DNA from: CAWIJJ01 sp963836425
GTDB lineage: Bacteria > Acidobacteriota > Terriglobia > Bryobacterales > Bryobacteraceae
NCBI GenBank assembly: GCA_963836425.1
Contig: CAWIJJ010000012.1
Span: forward strand, 1-64,000
Length of the DNA stretch: 64,000 nucleotides
Reading direction: 5' to 3'
The position numbers and the translations under genes were made by a program. This document shows, in pieces, positions 8,684 to 17,608 of this stretch (its first letter is position 1; every line of letters starts with the position of its first letter). The notes beneath the pieces were generated by a model that was given only the letters and a program-made list of their open reading frames with translations, made no database searches and was not told where the DNA came from.

Positions 8684-10390
8684 ATGCCGAGCGCCGGTCA
8701 AATGGCACCTATGGGCACACCGGCGGTTTCCGCTGTCGATCTGCCTCTACAGCGAATCTACAAGTGGGAAAAGGAACGCGTGGGCACAGTGTTCCTGACG
8801 CAACCGGTTTCGGGCAAGGTGCGGGAATGGACCTGGGGACAGGCTGTGGCAGAAGTACGCCGCGTGGCCGCCTGGCTTGAGGCGCAGGGGTGGCCCGCCG
8901 GCTCGCAGATCGCGATTCTGGGCAAAAACTCCGCATGGTGGATGATGTCGGAGTTCGCCGTCTGGATGGCGGGCCACGTCAGCGTGCCGATTTACGCTTC
9001 GCTGAAACCGGAGTCGGTGCGGTCCCTGCTGGAACACTGCGATGCAGTCGCGTGTTTTGTGGGCGCCGTGGACGATGCATTGGCGTCTACCGAGGGCATC
9101 CCACCGGGAGTACGGCGCATCGCCCTCCCGACGCCCTCCAGCGGGGGAGGGTCGGACTGGGAAACGATCGTTGATGCCACCGAGCCGATGGCCGGTAACC
9201 CGGTCCGAGACGGCAACGAGTTGGCGACCATCATCTACACGTCCGGTACAACGGGCGCGCCCAAAGGTGTGATGCACCGCTTCGAGGCATACGCGTATTT
9301 CGCGGAGGCCGTTACGCGGGTGGTGGGAGAGGCGGGCGCCGACCGCATGCTTTCCTACCTGCCGCTGGCCCACATCGCGGAACGAGCGCTGGTGGAGGCA
9401 CACGCTCTGCGATCGGGCATGCACCTGTTCTTCGTCGAAAAGCCGGAGACGTTTCTGGCTGATTTGCAGCGCGCAAAGCCGACGATCTTCTTCTCCGTTC
9501 CGAGACTGTTCGTCAAGTTCCAGCAGCGCGTGCTGGATAAAGTCCCGCAGGCCAGGCTCGACCGGTTGTTCCGGCTCCCGGTGGTGAGTCGCCTGGTGAA
9601 GCAGCGGATCTTGCGTCAACTCGGCCTGGACCACGTACGCCTGGCCGCCTCGGGAAGCGCAGCTCTGCCGCTGAGTGTTCTCGCGTGGTTCCGCAGGCTC
9701 GGCCTGAACCTGGTCGAAGGCTACGGAATGACCGAAACTGGAATTACCCATACCCCGAAAGCGGGCGAAAGCCGCCCGGGATTCGTCGGCGACGGGATTG
9801 CCGGTGTGGAAACCCTGATCGGAGAAGGCGGAGAGGTACTCATCCGCGGCCCGATGAACATGATGGGCTACTACAAGGACGCGGCCGGCACCGAGGCCGC
9901 ATTTACTGCTGACGGTTTCTTCCGGACGGGCGACGTCGGCGAACTGGATGCCGGGGGCTGGCTGAAGATCACGGGCCGGATCAAGGAGCAATTCAAGACC
10001 AGCAAGGGCAAGTATGTTTCGCCGGCACGTCTGGAGAAGCTGCTGAGCGCGCATCCCGCTATCGAGAACTGCTGCGTCGCGGGCGCCGGCATGGCCCGGG
10101 CATTCGCCGTTGTGCTGCTTGCGAGCGGATGGAACAACGGAAAGCAGTCGATTGCCGACGCGATGGAGCTGTTGCTCGAGCAGGTGAACCGCCAGGTGGA
10201 AGCGCACGAGCGATTGAGCTTCATGGTGGTGACGGAGGAACCCTGGACGATTGCCAACGGACTGCTCACACCGACACTAAAGCTGAAGAGGGCCGCGCTC
10301 GAGGAGCATTACAGAGCCTATTACGAGGAGTGGGCGGGTCGCAACTCTGCGGTCGTGTGGCACACATCCACTTCCTCGGCGGGCGCGTAG
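8684..10390 (+). CDS. Long-chain acyl-CoA synthetase (AMP-forming)
   Basis: 568 residues, AMP-binding superfamily. It activates fatty acids with ATP and CoA through an acyl-adenylate. The P-loop-like motif is IIYTSGTTGAPKGVMHR (about residues 184-200), followed by the adenylate motif EGYGMTETGITH, the hinge FRTGDVGELDAGGWL and KITGRIKEQFKTSKGKYVSP with the C-terminal lysine loop. It resembles bacterial FadD/FACL proteins that keep a C-terminal lid and lack membrane segments. AAGGAGGG lies 7-9 bases before the ATG. It follows etfA by 48 bases and is likely in the same transcript under the TetR-like operators. Chain-length preference cannot be told from sequence. Confidence 0.9.
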   Translation: MPSAGQMAPMGTPAVSAVDLPLQRIYKWEKERVGTVFLTQPVSGKVREWTWGQAVAEVRRVAAWLEAQGWPAGSQIAILGKNSAWWMMSEFAVWMAGHVSVPIYASLKPESVRSLLEHCDAVACFVGAVDDALASTEGIPPGVRRIALPTPSSGGGSDWETIVDATEPMAGNPVRDGNELATIIYTSGTTGAPKGVMHRFEAYAYFAEAVTRVVGEAGADRMLSYLPLAHIAERALVEAHALRSGMHLFFVEKPETFLADLQRAKPTIFFSVPRLFVKFQQRVLDKVPQARLDRLFRLPVVSRLVKQRILRQLGLDHVRLAASGSAALPLSVLAWFRRLGLNLVEGYGMTETGITHTPKAGESRPGFVGDGIAGVETLIGEGGEVLIRGPMNMMGYYKDAAGTEAAFTADGFFRTGDVGELDAGGWLKITGRIKEQFKTSKGKYVSPARLEKLLSAHPAIENCCVAGAGMARAFAVVLLASGWNNGKQSIADAMELLLEQVNRQVEAHERLSFMVVTEEPWTIANGLLTPTLKLKRAALEEHYRAYYEEWAGRNSAVVWHTSTSSAGA

Positions 10391-10400
10391 GCCTGTCTCG

Positions 10401-12020
10401 TTATTCCGGTTCTGGCATGTGCGCCGGTTCGATATGGCTCATGGCCCGCTCGGCAAGCGCGGTGATGGTCAGGCTGGGATTCACGCCGAGGTTGCCCGCG
10501 ACCACGGACCCGTCGCAGATATACATGTTCTGGTAGCCGAAGACGCGGTTTTGAGAATCGACCACACCCTCTCGAGGCGAGGCCGCCATGACGCAACCTC
10601 CCAGGATATGGGCGGTGCTCGGCATATCGAAGAGGATCTCCGTCATCATGCTCATTGCAGTGCCGCCGATCGATTCGGCCAACTTGCAGGCGAAGGCGTG
10701 AGCCTGCGGGATGAAGGTGGGAACCCGTTTGCCCCGCGTCATTAGCGTCCGGCTAAACGGAAAATACCAGCGGCGGCCCATGCGCATCTCCAGGTGGCCG
10801 TCGAGTGTCTGCATACAGAGCAGGATGAGCACCTGGCGCGCCCAACCGAACGGGTGGAGGCAGCGGATGGTGTGCCAGGGGCGGCGGACCAGCGCCAGCG
10901 CCAGCGTCTTCATCCACAGGAGAATGCGACGGTGGCCGGGTCTGCCGGCGGTCAGCAGGGTCGCAAGCATGCCCATGGCGTCGGAGCCGGCCGGGTAGCG
11001 CACTGCCTCGATGTGGGTACAGTCGTCGAGATAAAATCCCGAGCCGATGGACACGCCTTTCGAGAGATCCTCTTTCGCGCCAGGCACCCGGACACCAATG
11101 AGCGACTCGCAATTGGTGCGGACATAGCTGCCCAGGCGATCGCTGATGGCGGGCAGCGAACCGCGTTGCTTCAAACGGAAGAGCAGGTCCATGGTCCCGA
11201 GCGCCGAAGCGGCGAAGACCACACCACGGCAGGTAAACTTCCGCCGTTTGCGGCGAAAGATCGCGGTGGAGCAAACCGTGTGGACCTCATAGCCTCCGCA
11301 TCCGGCCAGCGGTCGAACGTCGACGACCTTGGTTTCGGCGAACACGCGCGCCCCACCGCGCTCGGCCAGGTACAAGTAGTTCTTGTCCAGGCTGTTCTTG
11401 GCGTTGAAGCGGCACCCGACCATGCAGCCACCGCATGCGACACAAGTGGTGCGGGGCGGCCCTTCGCCCCCGAAGTAGGGGTCGGAGTAAGCCTTGCCGC
11501 CGGGATCGCCTTCGGGTCCTTGAAAGACGGCTACCTGTGTCCGGTAGTAGGTGTGGCCGGCTCCGACCGCCTCAGCCGCGCGCTCAAGGATGTGGTCGGC
11601 CGGGCCGAGTACGCGGTTTTCGATCACGCCGAGCATGCGGATCGCGGTGCGGTAAAAAGCCGGCATTTGGGATTTCCAGTCGGCGAGTCCAGCCCACGTA
11701 CCCGTCGACCACACCGTATCCTTCGGCACCAGCAGCGTATTGGCGTAGGTAATCGATCCGCCACCCACAGCGCACCCGTGCAGGATGAGGACATGGCGGA
11801 AGAGGCGCATGTTGAAGAAGCCGCGCAGCCCGAGCGCCGGTCGCCAGATCCAGCGCCAGATTTGCCAGGTGGTTTTCGGCAGGGTCTCCGGCGTCCAACG
11901 GCGGCCCATTTCGATTACGCCGACGCGATAGCCCTTCTCGGTCAAGCGCAACGCGCTGACGCTGCCGCCGAACCCGGAGCCGATCACGATGTAGTCGAAA
12001 TCCGGTTGCCGCGTTGCCAT
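10401..12020 (-). CDS. GMC-type FAD oxidoreductase (cholesterol-oxidase-like)
   Basis: 539 residues. The N-terminal Rossmann motif is IVIGSGFGGSVSALRL (about residues 11-26), followed by the GMC signature CAVGGGSITYANTLL (about 83-97). Near the C-terminus are STAHILGGCVM, with a candidate catalytic His, and CDGSVVAGNLGVNPSLTITA, with the conserved Asn-Pro of sterol-oxidase-like GMC proteins. A cysteine cluster, CVACGGCMVGC (residues 193-203, spacing 2-2-3), looks like a ferredoxin iron-sulfur motif. It may be structural; similar clusters occur in actinobacterial GMC oxidases as far as I recall. The substrate is probably an alcohol on a lipid or sterol-like molecule. It is last in the apparent operon with malate synthase and a TPR regulator, 15 bases after the regulator gene. 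Confidence 0.85.
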   Translation of the reverse strand: MATRQPDFDYIVIGSGFGGSVSALRLTEKGYRVGVIEMGRRWTPETLPKTTWQIWRWIWRPALGLRGFFNMRLFRHVLILHGCAVGGGSITYANTLLVPKDTVWSTGTWAGLADWKSQMPAFYRTAIRMLGVIENRVLGPADHILERAAEAVGAGHTYYRTQVAVFQGPEGDPGGKAYSDPYFGGEGPPRTTCVACGGCMVGCRFNAKNSLDKNYLYLAERGGARVFAETKVVDVRPLAGCGGYEVHTVCSTAIFRRKRRKFTCRGVVFAASALGTMDLLFRLKQRGSLPAISDRLGSYVRTNCESLIGVRVPGAKEDLSKGVSIGSGFYLDDCTHIEAVRYPAGSDAMGMLATLLTAGRPGHRRILLWMKTLALALVRRPWHTIRCLHPFGWARQVLILLCMQTLDGHLEMRMGRRWYFPFSRTLMTRGKRVPTFIPQAHAFACKLAESIGGTAMSMMTEILFDMPSTAHILGGCVMAASPREGVVDSQNRVFGYQNMYICDGSVVAGNLGVNPSLTITALAERAMSHIEPAHMPEPE

Positions 12021-12035
12021 TGTGCGGCCGCCCGT

Positions 12036-13646
12036 TCAGGCGCCTCCGGAAGCAGCGTCCGCATCCACTTTGGCCGGCATGAGGCCCGCCCGGGTCAATG
12101 CGCGGCGGACTTTCTTCGGCGATATCGCCAGTCGCGCGGCAGCGCGGGCGATCTTCCGCCCCTCGAGTTCCCACACCTTTGGAATCACAATTTGCGCGAA
12201 CTCTTCGGACAACTCTTTGAAGGTTGTATTACCGATTGCTCCCGCGGACCAAGCCCGCAGCGTCGCGTCGATTGTCTGCGATTTGGTGAGCCGGGCGCGC
12301 AGCCGTTGAATGTCATCGGACGCGGTATCGTGACGCGCGCCATCGAGGAATCCACGGGCAGTGTTCAAGGCTTCCACAGCGGCATCGTCCTGGTGAAAGA
12401 ACTCGTTGGAGAGCGTGAGGCCGTGCCAGGTGTGAACGCGTGCCAGGAGGTGGCGATTCTCGGTGGCCTGAGCGAAAGCAATCGCATCGCGGATGAAGTC
12501 GAGCGCCGCCTGGGCGTGCCGGCGCGGGTCGTCGCCGATGTCCTCTTCCAGCTTGGCGTTCTCCACCATGCAACTCAGAATCCGGGCGCGCGCCATCAGA
12601 ATGAAATCCTGCTTTTCTTCGCCGAAGGCGAATGCGCGTTCTGCCTCTTCTTCCGCAACGTCCAACTCTCCGCTGTCGAGGTGCAGCAGGCCGCGGTTTA
12701 GATGAACCGTTCCAGCGATGCGACGGTTGCCATGAACGGCACAGATCCGTGCCGCTTCTTCGAGGTCGGCCAGGGCGCCATCCCGTACGCGGGCGAACTG
12801 ATCGCGTAGGCCGGCATGCAGCGCGCGAGTAGCGGGATCCTCGCCGGACTTGCGCCGGGCCAGGTCGGCGTCGATCTTCCGCCGGAGATCCAGCGCGACG
12901 AGCCGCTTCACAAAGGCCATGTTGGAGAGGCTGCGCGCCAGGTGAGGATGTTCCGGGTCGAGGCGGCGGTACTCCTGAATGGCGCAGTTGAAGTGGTGGA
13001 TGGCGCGATCGTAGCGCCCTTCGTTGCGGTAGATCCTGCCGTATGTGGATTGAATATTGCCGAGAACGATTGAATCGTCGGTCAGCCGGAGAACGTCCTC
13101 AGCTTCGGCGAGTAGCCGGAGGGCTTCCTTATGCCTGCTTTTCTGAAAATACAGCCAGCTCTCCAGAACACGGATGACGGCCGCGACGTTTGCGTAGCCG
13201 GATTCGACCGCGATCTGACGCGCGTGGACGGTGTGACGCAGGGCTTCATCGTACTCTCCCTTGTTGCGCTGGCAGCGGGCCCGCCAGTAATGCGCAATTC
13301 CGGAGATCTCCGGGTCGTTGAGATCGTCCGTCAGCAGCAGGACAGCATCGAAGTGTTCGATGGCCTGGGCGGAGTTCTCTTGCGACATGGCCACCATCCC
13401 TTCCGCCATGCGCACAGCGGCGTAATCGCGCAAGGGGAGAGCCGCGCGCAGCGGCCTGGTCATCCGCCGGAGAAGACACTCGACGAGGCGGATGTGGCGC
13501 CACCCCACGTCGCACCATTGGGCCAGGCGCCAGATCAACTGCGCGGCGCCGGGAGCGGCCGGGTCCAGGTTCTGTAAGGAGGGCCAGTTGGCTTCCAGGC
13601 ATTCCAGACCGGACCGGATGCGCCGCGAGATGATGGTCTCGCGCAA
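12036..13646 (-). CDS. TPR protein with C-terminal Fis-type HTH (regulator)
   Basis: 536 residues, almost entirely helical, with repeated TPR-like pairs (for example EISGIAHYWRARCQRNKGEY and LGNIQSTYGRIYRNEGRYDR). The last about 60 residues contain a Fis-like helix-turn-helix (IARAAARLAISPKKVRRALT), which suggests DNA binding. There is no receiver or ATPase domain. It sits between malate synthase and the GMC oxidase on the same strand with gaps of 34 and 15 bases, so it is probably co-transcribed and may control the acetate/glyoxylate genes. I do not recognise a named family. Function inferred from fold and position only. Confidence 0.7.
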   Translation of the reverse strand: MRETIISRRIRSGLECLEANWPSLQNLDPAAPGAAQLIWRLAQWCDVGWRHIRLVECLLRRMTRPLRAALPLRDYAAVRMAEGMVAMSQENSAQAIEHFDAVLLLTDDLNDPEISGIAHYWRARCQRNKGEYDEALRHTVHARQIAVESGYANVAAVIRVLESWLYFQKSRHKEALRLLAEAEDVLRLTDDSIVLGNIQSTYGRIYRNEGRYDRAIHHFNCAIQEYRRLDPEHPHLARSLSNMAFVKRLVALDLRRKIDADLARRKSGEDPATRALHAGLRDQFARVRDGALADLEEAARICAVHGNRRIAGTVHLNRGLLHLDSGELDVAEEEAERAFAFGEEKQDFILMARARILSCMVENAKLEEDIGDDPRRHAQAALDFIRDAIAFAQATENRHLLARVHTWHGLTLSNEFFHQDDAAVEALNTARGFLDGARHDTASDDIQRLRARLTKSQTIDATLRAWSAGAIGNTTFKELSEEFAQIVIPKVWELEGRKIARAAARLAISPKKVRRALTRAGLMPAKVDADAASGGA

Positions 13647-13680
13647 TTCGGCAGCGAGGCGCGCCGCGGGGTAGCCGCCT

Positions 13681-15285
13681 TCATTCGAGGAAGTAATAGC
13701 AGACCTCCGTCAGGAACTCCGGAAAATCCGCGCCGGTTACCATCGGCTCCAGGAGATCGGCCGCTAGCCGGAACCGGCCCTGATTAAATTTTTCCGGTCC
13801 AAGATGTTGCCATATCTCGACGACCTGGTCGGCCAGAAGTTCCTGGACCAGATTGTAGGTCACCGGGCGTCCGTCGTCGAGTTTCGCATTGAACTTCACC
13901 CATTGCCAGACTTGAGTCCTGCAAATTTCGGCTGTGGCCGCGTCTTCCATTAATCCGTAGATCGGCACGCACCCGGAGCCACGCAGCCAGGACTCCAGGT
14001 ACTGAATGCCGACATCGAGATTCCAGCGCAGTCCCTTTTCCGAAATTTCGCCCTGTGGAACGGTGAGCAGGTCCTGAGCCTTAACGTGCACGTCCTCGCG
14101 CTTGTATGAAATCTGGTTTGGCGAGGACATGTGGCGGTCGAACACCTCCCGGGCTACAGGCACCAATCCCGGATGCGCCACCCAGGTGCCGTCGTGGCCC
14201 GCACTCACCTCGCGAAGCTTGTCCTGGCGGACCTTTTCCATCGCTTCGGCGTTGGCCTTCGGGTCGGACTTGTTGGGGATCTGGGCGGCCATGCCGCCCA
14301 TGGCATGTATGCCGCGGCGGTGGCAGGTCTTGATCAGCAGGTCTACGTAAGACTTCAGGAAGTGGCGCTCCATCGTGACGTCGCTGCGATCCGGCAGTAC
14401 GCAGTTGGGGTCGCGCCGGAAGCTTTTGATGAAGCTGAAGATGTAATCCCAGCGGCCACAATTCAGTCCCGCAGAGTGCTCCCGGAGTTCGTAGAGAATC
14501 TCGTCCATCTCGAACGCGGCCGTGATCGTCTCAATCAGAACCGTGGCGCGAATGGTGCCTTTGGGGATACCCAGCCACTCCTGAGCGAAAACGAAAATGT
14601 CGTTCCAGAGCCGCGCTTCCAGGTGGCTTTGCAGCTTCGGCAGATAGAAATAAGGCGCGCTGCCGCGGTCCAGAAGCTCGCGGGCATTGTGGAAAAAATA
14701 GAGCGCGAAATCGAACATTGCTGCAGAGACCGGCTCCCGATCCACCCGGAGGTGCTTTTCCTGCAGGTGCCAACCCCTTGGCCGAACCATCAGGGTAGCG
14801 GGTGAGTTTCCAAGACTGTAGGCTTTTCCTTCGGGGCTGCGGTATTGAATGGTGCGCCGGACGGCGTCAAAGAGGTTGACCTGGCCGTCCATGACATTGC
14901 TCCACGTGGGCGCGTTCGAATCTTCGAAGTCGGCCATGAAGACGTTGGCCCCGGAGTTCAGTGCGTTGATGATCATTTTCCGCTCGACGGGGCCGGTGAT
15001 TTCGACGCGGCGGTCCGTCAAATCGGCGGGGATCGGAGCCACGCGCCAGTTCGATAGACGGATCGATTCGGTTTCCGGCAGGAAGTCCGGTTTCGCACCG
15101 GAGTCGAATTCGCGCTGCCGCTCGCGACGGCGCTCCAGCAGACTGCAGCGGTCTTCATTGAAGGTGCGAAAGATCGCGGCGACGAATTCGAGGGCTTCGG
15201 GCGAAAGAATCGCCCGCCATTCCGGAGTGACCTCCGCCAGGATCTCGACTGTCGCGCGTTGCCTGGAAACAAGTGGGGTTGCCAT
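13681..15285 (-). CDS. aceB: Malate synthase (A type)
   Basis: Condenses glyoxylate with acetyl-CoA to malate, the second step of the glyoxylate shunt. About 534 residues, the usual length of malate synthase A. Recognisable parts are the N-terminal SPEALEFVAAIFRTFN, FMADFEDSNAPTWSNVMDGQ (acidic active-site region), LEAAFEMDEILYELREHS-like YELREHSAGLNCGRWDYIFS, and the C-terminal MEDAATAEICRTQVWQW. The frame is open well upstream, but homology begins at MATPLVSRQRATVEIL, so I place the start at 15285. It is divergent from isocitrate lyase (172-base gap), so the two shunt enzymes probably share a regulatory region. TPR-HTH and GMC genes follow. Confidence 0.93.
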   Translation of the reverse strand: MATPLVSRQRATVEILAEVTPEWRAILSPEALEFVAAIFRTFNEDRCSLLERRRERQREFDSGAKPDFLPETESIRLSNWRVAPIPADLTDRRVEITGPVERKMIINALNSGANVFMADFEDSNAPTWSNVMDGQVNLFDAVRRTIQYRSPEGKAYSLGNSPATLMVRPRGWHLQEKHLRVDREPVSAAMFDFALYFFHNARELLDRGSAPYFYLPKLQSHLEARLWNDIFVFAQEWLGIPKGTIRATVLIETITAAFEMDEILYELREHSAGLNCGRWDYIFSFIKSFRRDPNCVLPDRSDVTMERHFLKSYVDLLIKTCHRRGIHAMGGMAAQIPNKSDPKANAEAMEKVRQDKLREVSAGHDGTWVAHPGLVPVAREVFDRHMSSPNQISYKREDVHVKAQDLLTVPQGEISEKGLRWNLDVGIQYLESWLRGSGCVPIYGLMEDAATAEICRTQVWQWVKFNAKLDDGRPVTYNLVQELLADQVVEIWQHLGPEKFNQGRFRLAADLLEPMVTGADFPEFLTEVCYYFLE

Positions 15286-15457
15286 TTCCACATCATATCG
15301 GCGCTGTCGAAACCGGCGCATGTAAGCTGGGTCAAAAAGGCCGGGTGGGACGGCGTGGCCCCAGCCTGAGTGAGTTTTCGGCCGGACAATTCGTCCTACC
15401 GGCGCGGATCGGCCGCGAGCGTTTGACGCGCCGGCGAATAACGGGTTCACTCGAAGT

Positions 15458-16897
15458 ATGAACTTGCCAACGAGCGCTGCTCTGAAACTCGAATGGGAAA
15501 CCGACCCGCGATGGGCGGGCATCCAGCGGTCCTACACTCCGGAAGACGTGATGCGGTTGCGGGGAACCGTCCGGGTGGAGCACACACTGGCGCGGATGGG
15601 CGCGGAACGGCTGTGGAAGCTCTTGCATGAGGAGCCGTACGTTGCGGCGTTGGGAGCCTTGACGGGAAACCAGGCGGTGCAGCAGGTGCAGGCGGGCCTG
15701 AAAGCCATCTACTTGAGCGGCTGGCAGGTAGCCGCGGACGCCAACCTGGCGGGCGAGATGTACCCGGACCAGAGCCTGTATCCCGCCAACAGCGTTCCGG
15801 CGGTGGTGAGGGCCATCAACAACGCATTTGTGCGGGCCGATCAGATCCACCACTTGGAGGGCCGGAACGGTGTGCACTGGTTTGCCCCAATCGTGGCCGA
15901 CGCCGAAGCGGGATTCGGCGGGCCATTGAATGCCTACGAGATCATGAAGGCGATGATCGCGGCCGGGGCAGCGGGTGTCCATTTCGAAGATCAGCTGGCG
16001 TCCGCCAAAAAGTGCGGGCACATGGGCGGCAAGGTGCTCGAGCCGGCCAGCATGTTCATTCCCAAGCTGGTGGCGGCCCGGTTGGCCGCAGATGCGCTGG
16101 GGATCCCGATTGTGCTCATCGCCCGCACCGACGCAAACAGTGCGAAGCTGATCACGGCGGCCGCCGATGTACATGATAAGCCGTTTCTCACCGGCGCCAA
16201 CAGCGAAGGCGGCCTGCTCGGTTTCCGCGGCGGCATTGAAGCGGCTATCGCTCGCGGCCTGCTTTACGCCCCTCATGCCGACGTGCTGTGGTGCGAGACG
16301 TCCGAACCGAACATAGGCGAAGCCCGGCGTTTCGCCGAAGCGATCCACGGCCGGTACCCGGGGAAGTTGCTGGCCTACAACTGCTCCCCTTCGTTCAACT
16401 GGCTGGCGAAGCTGGACGCCGCCACGGTCGCGATCTTCCAACGCGAGCTGGGCGCTATGGGGTACAAGTTTCAATTTGTCACCCTGGCCGGGTTCCACGC
16501 CTTGAACCTCAGCATGTTCGAGCTCGCGCGCGGGTACAGCCACGAGGGCATGACGGCCTACGCGGCACTCCAGGAGCGCGAGTTCCGCCTGGCTGACAGC
16601 GCCGGCTACTCCGCGGTTCGCCACCAGCGATTCGTGGGCACCGGCTATTTCGACGAAATCACGAAAGTGATCGCCGGCGGCGCCTCGTCTGTTACAGCCC
16701 TGGCCGGCTCAACGGAAGACGACCAGTTCATCGGGGCGGCAGCCCCACGGGTCAACGGAAAGGAGCAGAACGGAAGCCATCGCCGATATCCTAGCGATGT
16801 CCATTCTGCAGCCGCCGCTCCAGTTCTTCAACCCGGCGACGCAATTCCTCAACCTCCATCCGGTCCGGAGGCCGCCGGGGGAGCAGGTTGCGCATGA
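15458..16897 (+). CDS. aceA: Isocitrate lyase
   Basis: Cleaves isocitrate to succinate and glyoxylate, the first step of the glyoxylate shunt. The catalytic signature is SAKKCGHMGGKVL (Cys about residue 187), with metal/substrate motifs WFAPIVADAEAGFGG and IVLIARTDANSAKL and the C-terminal YNCSPSFNW. The conserved family sequence ends near ALAGSTEDDQF (about residue 427). About 50 further residues, rich in Ala and Pro, run antisense through the 3' end of phaR by 107 bases. That tail may be a recent loss of the original stop. The 172-base gap to malate synthase must hold both promoters; I could not point to convincing -35/-10 boxes there. Confidence 0.93.
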   Translation: MNLPTSAALKLEWETDPRWAGIQRSYTPEDVMRLRGTVRVEHTLARMGAERLWKLLHEEPYVAALGALTGNQAVQQVQAGLKAIYLSGWQVAADANLAGEMYPDQSLYPANSVPAVVRAINNAFVRADQIHHLEGRNGVHWFAPIVADAEAGFGGPLNAYEIMKAMIAAGAAGVHFEDQLASAKKCGHMGGKVLEPASMFIPKLVAARLAADALGIPIVLIARTDANSAKLITAAADVHDKPFLTGANSEGGLLGFRGGIEAAIARGLLYAPHADVLWCETSEPNIGEARRFAEAIHGRYPGKLLAYNCSPSFNWLAKLDAATVAIFQRELGAMGYKFQFVTLAGFHALNLSMFELARGYSHEGMTAYAALQEREFRLADSAGYSAVRHQRFVGTGYFDEITKVIAGGASSVTALAGSTEDDQFIGAAAPRVNGKEQNGSHRRYPSDVHSAAAAPVLQPGDAIPQPPSGPEAAGGAGCA

Positions 16898-17225
16898 GGT
16901 CGACTGGGACCTGCTGAGCCCGGTGGTACGTATCGAGCGCCGCGCGCATGTAATGCGCCAGCACGTCATGCTGCGTCTGATCGGAAAGGGCGATCAGCTC
17001 GCGTAGAATTTCCAACGGCAGGCCGCCATCGCGGGTCCGCGTCTCCTCGACGATAATCTGAGTGAGAATGGACCGCGTCAGGTCCTCCCTGCTCTTCGCA
17101 TCGACCACCTGGACATCGTCGCCGTTGCGAATCATGCGGCTGATTTCGTCCAGGTTCACGTAGCACTTACCAGCCGTGTCGTACAGCCTACGGTTGCCGT
17201 ACTTGCGAATCACACGTTGTGCCAT
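16791..17225 (-). CDS. phaR: Polyhydroxyalkanoate synthesis regulator PhaR
   Basis: 144 residues. The N-terminus RVIRKYGNRRLYDTAGKCYV is the PHA accumulation regulator DNA-binding domain. The middle (LSDQTQHDVLAHYMRAALD) is the usual second PhaR region, and the end is a short coiled coil (EVEELRRRVEELERRL). PhaR proteins sit on PHA granules and, when granules are absent, repress phasin and their own gene. I start at ATG 17225; an ATG at 17240 is also in frame, but the palindrome 17224-17240 covers both. No PHA synthase is in this window. The 3' end overlaps the tail of isocitrate lyase. A small cysteine-containing gene precedes it on the same strand. Confidence 0.88.
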   Translation of the reverse strand: MAQRVIRKYGNRRLYDTAGKCYVNLDEISRMIRNGDDVQVVDAKSREDLTRSILTQIIVEETRTRDGGLPLEILRELIALSDQTQHDVLAHYMRAALDTYHRAQQVPVDLMRNLLPRRPPDRMEVEELRRRVEELERRLQNGHR

Positions 17226-17240
17226 GTTGCGCTGCAACAT
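17224..17240. promoter_or_regulatory. PhaR-like operator at the phaR start
   Basis: ATGTTGC, GCT, GCAACAT is a perfect 7-bp inverted repeat across the start region of phaR. It has the TTGC-N3-GCAA form and differs from the phasin operator (CTGC-N3-GCAG) by one base in each arm. This fits auto-repression, which is known for PhaR in proteobacteria. Because it is inside or at the start of the transcribed gene, a roadblock or translation effect is also possible. Confidence 0.6.
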
Positions 17241-17246
17241 AGCGTA

Positions 17247-17456
17247 TCACACGGTGGCATCGATCCGGTCCAGGAGAATCTGGTACTCGCATCGCTCGCC
17301 CCGCCGGCAACCTGGGTCACCCGACGCCCACCGCATGCACAGGAAGCACAGCGACTGATCGTCGCGCTCCCCTCCATCGGCTCGGGTGAATCCGGCTCCG
17401 GGGTGCCGAATGGGCTCACTGGCCCACTTGAAAAGCGCTTTTTCGTCTACGGGCAC
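17247..17456 (-). CDS. Small cysteine-containing protein upstream of phaR
   Basis: 69 residues starting at GTG, with GGAGGTGG 3-4 bases before it, a strong ribosome site. The sequence has LCFLCMRW and DPGCRRGERCEY, giving four cysteines that could form a small zinc site. It ends 6 bases before the upstream ATG of phaR on the same strand, so it is likely co-transcribed with it. I do not recognise the family. The good ribosome site and the tight spacing are the reasons for calling it real. Confidence 0.5.
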   Translation of the reverse strand: MPVDEKALFKWASEPIRHPGAGFTRADGGERDDQSLCFLCMRWASGDPGCRRGERCEYQILLDRIDATV

Positions 17457-17570
17457 GCTCCACCTCCGTCGAAGTTGACCATACCGCAGGCTATTGCGGA
17501 TTACAAGGTCCGTTAAATCATAGGGACTATGGGTATCGTGCGTTCATTCACATGATTATCGAAATCCGCG

Positions 17571-17600
17571 TTGACACAATCGTAAACAGGACCTTATACT
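17571..17600 (+). promoter_or_regulatory. Sigma-70-type promoter of the phasin gene
   Basis: TTGACA (17571-17576), an 18-base spacer and TATACT (17595-17600). The expected start of transcription is near 17607, at the edge of the PhaR-like palindrome, a classic arrangement for repression. The stretch 17457-17570 before it shows nothing else. Confidence 0.75.
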
Positions 17601-17608
17601 CCAGTAAA

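Noticed and set aside
10794..12701. Long plus-strand frame (635 codons) opposite the GMC oxidase and TPR gene
   Set aside because: It crosses two clear genes on the other strand and has no recognisable domain.
17217..17516. 99-codon plus-strand frame opposite the small gene upstream of phaR
   Set aside because: The opposite strand has the good ribosome site and phaR coupling; this frame has neither.
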